A DNA stretch of 64,000 nucleotides from an uncultured Prevotellaceae bacterium (GCA_900314655.1 OMWC01000004.1:62001-126000); one strand, 5' to 3'. Positions 16,594 through 25,168 are shown, counted from the first letter of the stretch. Numbers and translations: made by a program. The notes: generated by a model from the letters alone, not told the origin.

Positions 16594-18384
16594 ATGGATG
16601 TAGATATTGAAAAAAGGCTGAATGATGCCATAGAGTCGCTGCAAAAGATGTCTGAAAAAGACATCAGTTTTCAGCAAATGGATCCTGTTGCCAGAATGAT
16701 GCTGGTAGCATTGGTATCGGAAGCACAAAAGATTCAAGACTATGCCGATGACATGGCCCAACGCATTGTGGAACGATTCTGCTCAGATTTCATTCCAAGG
16801 CGTAAGGTAGAAGCTACCCCTGCCGTTTGTCTGGTGAATCCCATCGTGAAGGCAACACAGGATGACCTGATTTCCAATGTCGGCTCCGGAGCTATGTTCT
16901 CCTATAAGATTGAAGGGTTGAAACAGCCACTCAACTATATTCCAATATTCAATACCACACTTATCCCGCATCAGTATCTCTACATTCTCAATCACAACCT
17001 GATGAAATTTGCAGATCAGCGATTCAGCATTGACAGCCGAAAGCCCAATCGCCTATGGGTTGGCATCAGGACTGATGCAGAAATAGAATGTCTGAAAGGA
17101 TTGTCTATCTTTATTAAAGGAACAAAAGGCATCGTTCCTGACCATATTTACGCAGGTGCTGACGGACGCGAACTTGACTTTGCCACCCTTCTAGAAATGG
17201 AAAACATCGAGATGGCAGAGCCTTTCGACGCGCAGCAGGCATCTGGCCAGATGTTCTCTTTTATTGAATCATGGAAAGAGTCTCTGTTGAATATGGATGA
17301 TGCGACACTCATTTATATTACCGACAAGACCAACGATCGTGACACCTTCAAGCCGAGAGCTTATCCGCGTGATTTCCAACAATGGTTGGAAAGCGAGAAG
17401 CTGGACAGTTTCCAGTCAAACACCGTATGGCTCCGCCTGGACTTCCCCGAAGAATTCACTGTTCCGGAGACTTGTGAGATTATACTCAATGTGATCCCTG
17501 TAACCAATATCGACGTTTGCAGTCTGATGCTGACCCAGTCTCAGCCCATTGCCAAACTACAGAAACTGGATGAGTCCTTCTTTTTGCAGATATTGGAGAC
17601 TACGACCTCTGCCAACCAGCAGGGATTCAATACGCTAAAAGATGAAATCATTGTTCGTGACTTTGATGCAACATGCTATGACAATGGTGCACTTTACCGT
17701 GAAGTGCGGACACTCTACAACCACTTCATCGATGACTATTACGCTTTCATAGAATACAACGGTATCAAGGACGGAGAAGTATTGAAACAATTGCGTGAAA
17801 CCATCAACAAACTGGGAAAGAGCGTAGGAACACAAAACGCCAAGTTCAATTTCAACAGTGGAACTTACGTAATGAAGAACATGAACCAGTATCCTCCTAC
17901 GTCCTCAACAAAAGTTTCCTATATCACAACTCAAGGCCGCATCGGCAATACTCCACGCGAAGGTCAATTTATGGACAACCGACGTCTACCTGCCCTAGAG
18001 CAGAAGGTTCCTATTGTAGTTTCGGGTATGGGCGGCATGGACAAGGCTTCTGCCGATGAGCGTTACGAACAACTGCGGTATTATTCACTCACCAATGACC
18101 GGCTCTATACGCGCATGGATGTGGATGCCTTCCTTAGGAAAGAAATCATGGCTGAATTCGGAAAAGAGGAGTTCCGCCGCATTTTCATAAAGACTTCTAT
18201 TGGAGGTGCCGCTGGCAGTGACTATGTGCATCGCGGACTCTATGTCGACATTGAATTTAAGGACAAGAAGAATTACTTGCATGCCGATGAGATGTCGTTT
18301 GACAATCTGATGCGCCAGAAGATTATCAACAAGTCGTGCATTGCCATGCCCATCATCGTCACGCTGAAAAACCTGGAAGATTAA
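16594..18384 (+). CDS. tssF: TssF-like T6SS baseplate subunit
   Basis: A 596-residue soluble protein next to tssE and of the right length for TssF (about 580-620). An N-terminal helical region with DFIPRRKVEATPAVCLVNPI and a beta-rich middle (SYKIEGLKQPLNYIPIFNT, then ADQRFSIDSRKPNRLWVGI and LSIFIKG) fit the TssF layout. A late basic repeat-free region ends near LYVDIEFKDKKNY. TssF forms the wedge core with TssG and contacts VgrG. The family call relies on length, layout and position. Confidence 0.75.
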   Translation: MDVDIEKRLNDAIESLQKMSEKDISFQQMDPVARMMLVALVSEAQKIQDYADDMAQRIVERFCSDFIPRRKVEATPAVCLVNPIVKATQDDLISNVGSGAMFSYKIEGLKQPLNYIPIFNTTLIPHQYLYILNHNLMKFADQRFSIDSRKPNRLWVGIRTDAEIECLKGLSIFIKGTKGIVPDHIYAGADGRELDFATLLEMENIEMAEPFDAQQASGQMFSFIESWKESLLNMDDATLIYITDKTNDRDTFKPRAYPRDFQQWLESEKLDSFQSNTVWLRLDFPEEFTVPETCEIILNVIPVTNIDVCSLMLTQSQPIAKLQKLDESFFLQILETTTSANQQGFNTLKDEIIVRDFDATCYDNGALYREVRTLYNHFIDDYYAFIEYNGIKDGEVLKQLRETINKLGKSVGTQNAKFNFNSGTYVMKNMNQYPPTSSTKVSYITTQGRIGNTPREGQFMDNRRLPALEQKVPIVVSGMGGMDKASADERYEQLRYYSLTNDRLYTRMDVDAFLRKEIMAEFGKEEFRRIFIKTSIGGAAGSDYVHRGLYVDIEFKDKKNYLHADEMSFDNLMRQKIINKSCIAMPIIVTLKNLED

Positions 18385-18386
18385 AC

Positions 18387-19142
18387 ATGATGCATTTAAA
18401 GGCTTCAGATGTTCCTGTTGAGAATTCCTTTGTGAAGAGCATTCAGGAAAAACTCAATATCATCCGTGCTAAGATTCATGGCGGATGGGAATATCTTATT
18501 CCTGACGGGAAGTTCGACAGGAGAACAGAAGAAGCCGTGCACGCCTTTCAGATTTACAAGAACGTCTTTCCCGTTACAGGCGAACTGGATATGAGTACCA
18601 TCAACGGTATCAATGAAACTTTCAGGGAGCAAATCATGCTTCCTGCCTTTACCAAACCCACAGCCGTTGAATGGCTTGAAAAACCGATAGGACCTCCCAA
18701 AAGCCAGCTCTTCCAACGACAGCCATGGGAAATATCCAGATTCCAGACTCCGACAATGCGTATTGAGTCAATCGCAAAAATGGAGCTGAAGAAACTTTGG
18801 GAAAAAGAAAACTGTTCTATCGGTGAACTATTTATCGACAAGAAGTTCTTCTCTTTTACACTGGACAAGAACAATTTCCCTAAGGGTAAATACAAAGTTA
18901 ACATTGACCCAAAGAAACAACTGATTATCATAAAGGATGTGCCTGGCTTCATCAATGGCCAAGCCACAATCAGTCCTGGTGACCCTTTCGGACGATCGGA
19001 CAATTGTATATTCATATGTAACAGTGCTGATCCAAGCTGCCTTGAACTTGACAGCATTCGAAATGTCGGGAATGAGGCTGTCTACGAAAAGATTCTCGCT
19101 ATCCTTAAGTCCGTTGACACTATAACACTAACTATTGACTGA
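18387..19142 (+). CDS. Peptidoglycan-binding-like / DUF5675-like protein
   Basis: The ATG at 18387, 3 bases after the tssF stop, gives 251 residues; the frame is open a little further into tssF, which I exclude. Residues 15-80 match the three-helix peptidoglycan-binding domain (SIQEKLNIIRAKIHGGW, IPDGKFDRRTEEAVHAFQ). Residues 120-250 resemble DUF5675: CSIGELFIDKKFFSFTLDKN, GKYKVNI, GFINGQATISPGDPFG, DNCIFIC and a closing ITLTID. No signal peptide is visible, so it may act in the cytosol, travel with the injected tube, or reach the wall by the T6SS itself. The following gene is a wall hydrolase, which supports a wall-related role. Confidence 0.6.
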   Translation: MMHLKASDVPVENSFVKSIQEKLNIIRAKIHGGWEYLIPDGKFDRRTEEAVHAFQIYKNVFPVTGELDMSTINGINETFREQIMLPAFTKPTAVEWLEKPIGPPKSQLFQRQPWEISRFQTPTMRIESIAKMELKKLWEKENCSIGELFIDKKFFSFTLDKNNFPKGKYKVNIDPKKQLIIIKDVPGFINGQATISPGDPFGRSDNCIFICNSADPSCLELDSIRNVGNEAVYEKILAILKSVDTITLTID

Positions 19143-19143
19143 A

Positions 19144-20139
19144 ATGAACCGTATTTCATACATTACCAAAAGACTGTCTCTCGTCATTTTCGCCCTATGC
19201 ATCTTTGCACCGGTCTGGTCTCAGTCGTCTGCAGATATCCGTTCCTATATCGCACGATTCAAGCAGGCAGCACTTGAACAGGAAAAAGCATACGGAGTGC
19301 CAGCCTCTATTACGCTGGCACAGGGAATTCTCGAATCGGGTGCAGGAAAGAGTGGACTTACACGCATTGCCAATAACCACTTTGGCATCAAAGCCCTGGG
19401 CGGATGGACAGGCAAAATATATCAGGCATGGGACGATGAGCCGCAGAAAAGCCGTTTTCGCTGGTACAACTCTGCTTCCGAATCCTATCGTGACCACTCC
19501 CTCTTCCTACGTAACAACAGCCGTTATCGCAGTCTGTTTTCCAAAAGTGTATATGATTATAGAGGTTGGGCCATCGGTCTGCAAAAAGCAGGCTATGCTA
19601 CAGCCAAGAACTATGCATCAGCCCTTATAGGATTCATCGACTGTTACCAACTCTATGCCGTTAATGGCGGCGTTAAACTACGTGCAGGAAAAACGGTCAC
19701 CATTAAGAGATATGTTATGGAGAAGCCTGTCTTTGATGAAGAATGCCAACTCGATGAGGACGAGGAAAGTGAAGAACAGGAAGTAGTGAAAAAGGCCGTA
19801 CAACGATTTGTTGTGGAAATCAACGAAGTGAGATGCACTATTCTCTATCCTGGTGAAACCATCTCTTCCGTTGCCATGCGCTATGATATTCCCAAGAAGA
19901 AAATTCTGGAATTCAATGAAGTTACCAGCGAACAGGACTTCCACGAGGGGGATATCGTATTCCTTGCCAAGAAGAAAAGTAAGTTCAATGGTGCACAAGA
20001 CTACTATAGGGTGAAGCCCGACGACACGCTCTATTCCATCGCACAGAACTACGGTATCAAACTGGCCAATCTGGCAAAAATGAACGATAAGGACTTCTTC
20101 TCCAGCCTAAGAGAAGGGGAAAGAATAAGACTTAAATAA
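19144..20139 (+). CDS. Secreted N-acetylglucosaminidase (GH73) with LysM domains
   Basis: The ATG at 19144 starts a 331-residue protein; a TTG three codons earlier overlaps the previous stop and is not preferred. A signal peptide (1-26, ending PVWSQ) is followed by a GH73/FlgJ-like domain (30-180) with SITLAQGILESGAGKSGL, where Glu is the likely catalytic acid, and NNHFGIKALGGW. An acidic linker leads to two LysM-like domains (about 225-280 and 285-331; ILYPGETISSVAMRYDIPKKK and YRVKPDDTLYSIAQNYGIKL). It would trim peptidoglycan in the periplasm, here plausibly to open a passage for the secretion machine. One base separates it from the previous gene. Confidence 0.88.
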   Translation: MNRISYITKRLSLVIFALCIFAPVWSQSSADIRSYIARFKQAALEQEKAYGVPASITLAQGILESGAGKSGLTRIANNHFGIKALGGWTGKIYQAWDDEPQKSRFRWYNSASESYRDHSLFLRNNSRYRSLFSKSVYDYRGWAIGLQKAGYATAKNYASALIGFIDCYQLYAVNGGVKLRAGKTVTIKRYVMEKPVFDEECQLDEDEESEEQEVVKKAVQRFVVEINEVRCTILYPGETISSVAMRYDIPKKKILEFNEVTSEQDFHEGDIVFLAKKKSKFNGAQDYYRVKPDDTLYSIAQNYGIKLANLAKMNDKDFFSSLREGERIRLK

Positions 20140-20151
20140 ATAATAGATATT

Positions 20152-21675
20152 ATGAATAGATTCGAACAGTTTGCCAAAGGAGGCGGACTCTTTGACGGGC
20201 GTTATAAACTCCTGCGCCCACTAAGTACAGAAGGCGGCAGCGCCGATGTGTGGCTAGCCCTGGATGCTAACACTGTAAATGACAAAGAGAGGTTGCTTAA
20301 GGAAGAACCTCTCACCAAAGAGGACCTCGATGTGCTTCAGGGTCTGATGGTAGCCATTAAGGTTTACCGTCCTAAGAATGCACTCGACATAGAAGGCGAG
20401 CAGCAGTTTAGGGATGAATTCAAGATTGTGTATAACTGCCACCATGCCAATCTGATTCACCCCACCCATTTTTCCATCTTCCAGGAAACGCCATACCTTG
20501 TACTGCCCTATTGCAAGAAAGGCTCCTCTGAGATGCTCATTGGCAAGTTGACCGACAATGACGACTTATGGAAATTCATCGGCGACGTCAGTTCCGGATT
20601 GGCTTACCTCCATGCCTGCTATCCGCCCATCATTCACCAGGATGTGAAACCTGCCAATGTACTCATTGACGACAATCACAACTATGCCATCACCGACTTC
20701 GGTATCAGCGCGAACTTTGGCAGCCGACATCAATATTATTACGATGATGAGCATACGGGCACTCTGGCTTATATGGCTCCAGAGCGTTTCATGGATGATC
20801 CCGTTCCGATGGAAGAGAGTGATATCTGGGCCTTGGGAGCAACCATCTATGAAATTATTACCGGCCACGTTCCGTATGGAGAGGAAGGTGGACAGAACCA
20901 GCATAAGGGAAAAGTCACACTCACCTTCCCTTCTGGGGTAGGTGCCGACATCCAGAGACTTATCTGTGCCTGTCTCGACTACGACCCGCAGAAACGTCCT
21001 ACAGCCAAACAACTTAGTGAGATTGCCCATTTGAAGCAATACCCCATCAAGAAATCGAGCATATGGCCAAAGATTCTCATTCCTTTAGCACTCATTGCGG
21101 CTGCAGTAGCAGTATTCTTCCTGACACGCCCTGCACCCGAACCCGTGGCACCACTGGAAAGACCTAAGGTATCAGCCGAAACACTTGAGCATATCTATGA
21201 CAGGGCTGTCAAACTTGCCGACAGCAATGTGCCCGACAGCGTCCTCGCAGGCATCAATCTTTTGGACAGCCTTTCCGCAGTAAGGTATATGCCTGCTATT
21301 TACGAGTTGGCACACACCTATGGTTGGTATGGAGACAATGACACCGTCTCCATGAACCGAAAGCAAATGCTGGGCATCCAGCTGGGAAATCCCAATGTGG
21401 ATTCGAGAGCACAGAATCTTGCCGCTTTTCTGCCTAAGGAGGACAAATACAACCAGAAAGCCATCCGTTGCTATGAAAGGATTGTCGAACAGCCCGACAC
21501 TGCATACAATGAAATGAAAATGGATGCCGCCTATCGTCTAGGCATCTATTATCTCTATTACACACGCAATGTACCATTGGCACGAAAGTCATTCCTCAAG
21601 AGTCAGGAACTGGCTACACAGCTCAAGGACCAGTCGATGCTCGACCGCATCGCCATTGCTCTTTCTGAATTATAA
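20152..21675 (+). CDS. Membrane Ser/Thr protein kinase (Hanks type)
   Basis: A 507-residue protein. A kinase domain spans about 15-295: a G-rich loop (STEGGSADVW), Lys70 in VAIKVYRP, catalytic HQD at 162-164 in IIHQDVKPANVL (Gln replaces Arg of HRD), DFG at 182-184, APE at about 209-211 and DIWALGATIYEI. One membrane helix (304-326) follows, then a helical TPR/Sel1-like periplasmic part. An insertion of about 20 residues (43-65) separates the G-loop and Lys70. In other T6SSs a kinase, a phosphatase and an FHA protein switch assembly (PpkA, PppA, Fha); here the FHA-like domain sits on the RING protein and the phosphatase is two genes on. Confidence 0.9.
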   Translation: MNRFEQFAKGGGLFDGRYKLLRPLSTEGGSADVWLALDANTVNDKERLLKEEPLTKEDLDVLQGLMVAIKVYRPKNALDIEGEQQFRDEFKIVYNCHHANLIHPTHFSIFQETPYLVLPYCKKGSSEMLIGKLTDNDDLWKFIGDVSSGLAYLHACYPPIIHQDVKPANVLIDDNHNYAITDFGISANFGSRHQYYYDDEHTGTLAYMAPERFMDDPVPMEESDIWALGATIYEIITGHVPYGEEGGQNQHKGKVTLTFPSGVGADIQRLICACLDYDPQKRPTAKQLSEIAHLKQYPIKKSSIWPKILIPLALIAAAVAVFFLTRPAPEPVAPLERPKVSAETLEHIYDRAVKLADSNVPDSVLAGINLLDSLSAVRYMPAIYELAHTYGWYGDNDTVSMNRKQMLGIQLGNPNVDSRAQNLAAFLPKEDKYNQKAIRCYERIVEQPDTAYNEMKMDAAYRLGIYYLYYTRNVPLARKSFLKSQELATQLKDQSMLDRIAIALSEL

Positions 21676-21692
21676 GAAAACAACTTAAACTC

Positions 21693-23438
21693 ATGAACTG
21701 TATGGATATGAAAAAGACACTTTTTTGCCTGTGTGTACTGCTGGCTTCGGCCATAGCCTCACAAGCACAGATAGCACATTGGCTCGCTCCTCTCAAGTTC
21801 GACAAAGTGATGCGGGAGGACGGTATGGGTATGTTCTTATGCAAATATGGAAATACCACAGATATGTGGAACAACAAAGGACGTCAGGTTGGCAACACAC
21901 TGGAAGACGTCGTCGCTTTCCACGAAAAGAAGGGAATCACACTAAAGCCAGGCACCGATATCATCTCAGGTTTTTTTGACCTGGGAGGTAACAAATTTGT
22001 GACCCTGTCAAAATGCCGTGTAGCCCATAACTACCCTTATTTCTCTGAAGGCTATCTTCTGGTGCGCAATGGCAGTATGTATTGCTTCCTCAATGATAAC
22101 GGCAGCCTTGTGTTCGAGATATACGATCAATGCATGCCATTCCAGCAGGGTTATGCTGCCGGTTCCTATTATGAAAGTTTCAAAAACAAAAAGGGACCAT
22201 ATTGGGTATATACCTCTACCAGCGGTGAATTTATGCCTGTCTCCCTCAACGGACAGAAGTTGGCTAAAGGTGAAATGGAATATGCATCATCGTTCAACGA
22301 CAAGGGCAACAGTATCGTCGTAACGGGCGGAAAGGTATATTATTGCGACAAAAATAGTTGGCAACTCCGTCCTGTCATTGAAGGTGAAGACGTCACTGCC
22401 GGCCCCGATGTGATATCCCAGATGAAGTCCGAGGGTGACAACCGCGTCATCTTCACGGCTCAGAGCAATAGCGGTCCGGTTGTTTTCACGCTCAGTAACC
22501 TCCATGTGCCCATCTCTGTCGAGCATAACGGAAATACAGTAAAATTCACCAATGCTTTCGACGAGAAGCCCTTGGTAACCAATCTGGCCATCGATGGAAA
22601 ATCCTCACGCAAGGGTCTTCTTTTCAAAGGAAATCCTCTGCTCCCACCACAGTTTGATGAGCTTCAGATAGAAAAGGAGAATTCTGTTTTGGCTAAGATT
22701 GGTGATAAATGGGGCGTGTTGGGTGTTGACCCCGATGAGAAACTCAAAGTGACCATGAATGACGGTAAGGATATGGCTTTCCGACATGAAACCTTTGAGA
22801 CTGTTATCCGCGTGGACATGCCTTCTTATATTCCACCAGGAAACACGGAACTCGTTGTTGACGACCATCTTAAAATAAAAGTCGACGAAGCATCCACCGT
22901 TACGAATAAGACTATCAACGGTAACTATGCTGAATTCAAATGCGAACTGTCTTTCCCGGAGCAACTCCCTGACAAGCCCGTAGAGTTGGTATATCCCATT
23001 CAGGTTAGATACGACGGCATCTTGTCACCCGTCATACCCGTATCCGTCAAGGCCTGGCATCTGAAATACTATAACGTGAACATCACCGACATTCGCAATG
23101 CCGGCAGTCAGGTCACCTTCACCATTAATATCACGAAGGAAGAAAACCAGCCAGGAGAGACCGACTATCCATTTACCGTCAGTGTAGATGCCGGAAAGGC
23201 AAAGGCTGCTCTTGAAAAGAATTCCGAGATTCGCTACAGATGCACGCTTTCTTCATATACCAACGGAACTACCGTCAGGGTGAAGATCCACGAACAGGGT
23301 TGTCCACCAGCCATTTTCCCCTTTGTGGTTTCACATTCACGGCCCGCTGCTTCCAGCAAAGGAAAGCCCAGCAACAGCCAGGTTAAAATCCAGAAGAAAG
23401 AGTCTGCTGCCCCTTCTGTTTCCAGAATCGTTCTTTAA
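21693..23438 (+). CDS. Secreted protein with WG-repeat-like segment, unknown role
   Basis: A 581-residue protein with a signal peptide; the ATG at 21708 (MKKTLFCLCVLLASAIASQA) may be the true start instead of 21693. Residues 40-330 look like a beta-propeller or WG-repeat fold: repeated short strands such as YLLVRNGSMYCFLNDNGSLVF, and VLAKIGDKWGVLGVD near residue 335. The C-terminal 200 residues resemble immunoglobulin-like strands. It lies between the kinase and phosphatase genes and may sense or bind something in the periplasm for the kinase's outer domain, but this is inference. I do not recognise a named family. Confidence 0.6.
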   Translation: MNCMDMKKTLFCLCVLLASAIASQAQIAHWLAPLKFDKVMREDGMGMFLCKYGNTTDMWNNKGRQVGNTLEDVVAFHEKKGITLKPGTDIISGFFDLGGNKFVTLSKCRVAHNYPYFSEGYLLVRNGSMYCFLNDNGSLVFEIYDQCMPFQQGYAAGSYYESFKNKKGPYWVYTSTSGEFMPVSLNGQKLAKGEMEYASSFNDKGNSIVVTGGKVYYCDKNSWQLRPVIEGEDVTAGPDVISQMKSEGDNRVIFTAQSNSGPVVFTLSNLHVPISVEHNGNTVKFTNAFDEKPLVTNLAIDGKSSRKGLLFKGNPLLPPQFDELQIEKENSVLAKIGDKWGVLGVDPDEKLKVTMNDGKDMAFRHETFETVIRVDMPSYIPPGNTELVVDDHLKIKVDEASTVTNKTINGNYAEFKCELSFPEQLPDKPVELVYPIQVRYDGILSPVIPVSVKAWHLKYYNVNITDIRNAGSQVTFTINITKEENQPGETDYPFTVSVDAGKAKAALEKNSEIRYRCTLSSYTNGTTVRVKIHEQGCPPAIFPFVVSHSRPAASSKGKPSNSQVKIQKKESAAPSVSRIVL

Positions 23439-23457
23439 TCCAATTATTTGCAAAACC

Positions 23458-24327
23458 ATGAAAATCAGAATTTCTGCAATTACCGACAAGGGGAAAGAGC
23501 GCGAAATCAATCAGGATGCCTTTACGTTATGCCCTGATTTAAGCAAGCCGGACTGGACAGTGGGCTGTATGGAAAAATACATGCCGCTAGGCAATTTCGG
23601 GACGCTCGTTGTGGTAGCCGATGGTATGGGAGGTGCCAATGCAGGAGAAGTGGCCTCGGCCCTTGCAGTTGAGACTGCCACCAAGTATTTCAATGTGGAA
23701 GAACTTCCCAAGGCCATCTCCTCCAAGGAAAAGGCCAAAGAGTTTATAATGGGATATTTCAAGGCGGCAGACACTGCCATTGAGAATCAAGTATGGGATT
23801 GTCCACATCAGGCAGGGATGGGTACAACCATCGTTCTATGCTGGATTCTTGGTACAACGGCTCATATCGCTTGGTGTGGGGATAGCCGTTGCTATGTATT
23901 CAATCCTAAAACAGGACTCACTCCGCTCACGAAGGACCACTCATACGTACAAGAGCTTATCGACAAAGGGGAGATTTCTGAGGAAGAAGCATTCACTCAT
24001 CCCGACAATAACATCATCACCCGAGGCCTTGGCGACATTGATTTCTCTGCAGAGCCGGACTATTTAGAATATGATGTCAAGACGTCTGACACCTTCTTGC
24101 TCTGTAGTGACGGTCTTTGCGGTTACTGCCCCAACAGCCTCATTGAGAAAACACTCTATGAGAACTATGGTGACATCGCTGCTTGTCAAGAAATCTTGCT
24201 CCGACATGCACTCGATGCAGGAGGCTACGACAATATCTGCATCGCTATGGCTTCTGTCATCAGTGACAACGCGGAGTGCCCACGGCCGCTGTCTTTCTGG
24301 CAAAAGTTATTGCTAAGGTTCCGCTAA
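23458..24327 (+). CDS. PP2C-type Ser/Thr protein phosphatase
   Basis: The ATG at 23458 gives 289 residues and starts at the conserved N-terminal strand; the frame runs on into the previous gene, which I exclude. The metal-binding motifs are complete: REINQDAF, VVVADGMGGANAGEVAS, MGTTIV, AWCGDSRCYVF, LLCSDGLCGYCP and GGYDNI. A short Cys-Pro-rich end (ECPRPLSFWQKLLLRFR) is amphipathic. The enzyme would reverse the action of the kinase at 20152, as PppA does for PpkA in T6SS control. It is the last gene of the run and is followed by a strong terminator. Confidence 0.92.
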   Translation: MKIRISAITDKGKEREINQDAFTLCPDLSKPDWTVGCMEKYMPLGNFGTLVVVADGMGGANAGEVASALAVETATKYFNVEELPKAISSKEKAKEFIMGYFKAADTAIENQVWDCPHQAGMGTTIVLCWILGTTAHIAWCGDSRCYVFNPKTGLTPLTKDHSYVQELIDKGEISEEEAFTHPDNNIITRGLGDIDFSAEPDYLEYDVKTSDTFLLCSDGLCGYCPNSLIEKTLYENYGDIAACQEILLRHALDAGGYDNICIAMASVISDNAECPRPLSFWQKLLLRFR

Positions 24328-24347
24328 TATTAAAATCTTCCGATTAT

Positions 24348-24396
24348 AGCATTCTCCTGAAAAACGTTTTGTTTTTCAGGGGAATGCTATCTTTTC
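24348..24396 (+). terminator. Terminator of the ubiquitin-like/T6SS gene run
   Basis: AGCATTCTCCTGAAAAAC at 24348-24365 pairs with 24371-24388 around a five-base loop (18 pairs, one of them G-U), followed by a T-rich stretch. Confidence 0.85.
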
Positions 24397-24410
24397 TTTC
24401 ATACAAAAGA

Positions 24411-24443
24411 ATCAGGAAGTTGAGAATTTCTCAACTTCCTGAT
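24411..24443 (-). terminator. Long hairpin downstream of the tRNA
   Basis: ATCAGGAAGTTGAGAA (24411-24426) and its exact complement at 24428-24443 give a near-perfect 33-base palindrome. On the minus strand it follows the tRNA 3' end by 7 bases, fitting a tRNA terminator. It also backs up the terminator from the left. Confidence 0.7.
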
Positions 24444-24450
24444 TTTCAAG

Positions 24451-24524
24451 TAGCGGGGGTGGGTCACGATCCCACGACCTCCGGATTATGAATCCGACGC
24501 TCTAACCAGCTGAGCTACCCCGCC
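24451..24524 (-). tRNA. tRNA with CAT anticodon (elongator Met most likely)
   Basis: The minus strand folds as a 74-base tRNA: acceptor GGCGGGG with CCCCGCT, a D-arm with AGCTCAGCTGGTTAGAGC, anticodon stem GGATT with loop TTCATAA (anticodon CAT, 24488-24490), and T-arm GTGGG/CCCAC with loop ATCGTGA in place of the usual TTCGANT. The first acceptor pair is G-U. CCA is not encoded. A CAT anticodon could also be isoleucine (lysidine-modified); the body looks like elongator Met. It marks the right edge of the T6SS block. Confidence 0.9.
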
Positions 24525-24591
24525 ATCGCTTGTTAAGCGGGTGCAAAGGTAAACAAAAAACTTAAATCACCAAAATAAATTGGGAAAATAT

Positions 24592-24621
24592 TTTGATTCT
24601 CGTAGAATTTTCTTAAATTTG
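24592..24621 (+). promoter_or_regulatory. Bacteroidetes-type promoter for the START-like gene
   Basis: TTTG at 24592-24595 and TAAATTTG at 24614-24621 match the -33 and -7 consensus with an 18-base spacer; the ATG is 41 bases downstream. Confidence 0.75.
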
Positions 24622-24661
24622 CAACAAGATTTCTTTACAAACACGCAAACTGTTGACTGCA

Positions 24662-25054
24662 ATGGACAAAAAAAAGGTTATTTTCGAGCATGAGCTCCAC
24701 GCGCGTTCCGCGAAAATTATCTGGCCGTTGATCAGCGCACCTGAAGGTTTGGCTAAATGGATAGCCGACGACGTGAAAAGAGACGGCGACATCATGGAGT
24801 TCGGATGGGGTGTGCCATGGAGGCACCATGAAACGAGGACTGCCACGGTGGTAGAAGAACTGCAACCCTCCTTGTTCAGATGGGTGTGGGATGACGAGCG
24901 AGATTATTTTGTGGAGATGAAGATAGAGAAGAGCGACATCACGGGCGACTTCATCATGATTGTAACCGACTTCACCGACGACGATGATGAGGAATGGCTC
25001 ACGGCCGTATGGGAAGGCAACTTCGAGCGCCTGCATAACACCACAGGCCTCTGA
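24662..25054 (+). CDS. START-like domain protein
   Basis: The ATG at 24662 (MDKKKVIFEHELHARS) gives 130 residues; an upstream TTG in frame is not needed. The sequence fits the START/AHSA1-like fold found in Bacteroidetes: a strand KKVIFEHELHARSAKIIWPLI, helix PEGLAKWIADDV, a long central hairpin and a C-terminal helix after DDDDEEWL. These small helix-grip proteins have a hydrophobic pocket; the ligand is unknown. The Asp-rich DDDDE stretch at about 107-111 is characteristic of this group as I recall it. Confidence 0.75.
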   Translation: MDKKKVIFEHELHARSAKIIWPLISAPEGLAKWIADDVKRDGDIMEFGWGVPWRHHETRTATVVEELQPSLFRWVWDDERDYFVEMKIEKSDITGDFIMIVTDFTDDDDEEWLTAVWEGNFERLHNTTGL

Positions 25055-25153
25055 GGACCGAAGCATGAAGCACGAAGAATCTGAAAAGTTGTTATTTTTG
25101 AACGGCAGAAACAAATTCTTCATGCTTCATTCTTCATTCTTCATTTTTTTATA

Positions 25154-25161
25154 TACCTTTG
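25154..25161 (+). promoter_or_regulatory. Probable -7 element before the LptF/LptG gene
   Basis: TACCTTTG lies 7 bases before the ATG at 25169, so the mRNA would have almost no leader. No clear -33 TTTG is seen. Confidence 0.45.
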
Positions 25162-25168
25162 CAGCCTG

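Noticed and set aside
1-24327. Extracellular contractile injection system or prophage instead of T6SS
   Set aside because: VgrG, Hcp of the TssD type, TssF/TssG/TssK-like genes and the kinase/phosphatase pair favour T6SS; no phage capsid, tail-fibre, lysis or integrase gene is present.
24276-24491. A 71-residue frame after the phosphatase
   Set aside because: It runs through two hairpins and into the tRNA gene.
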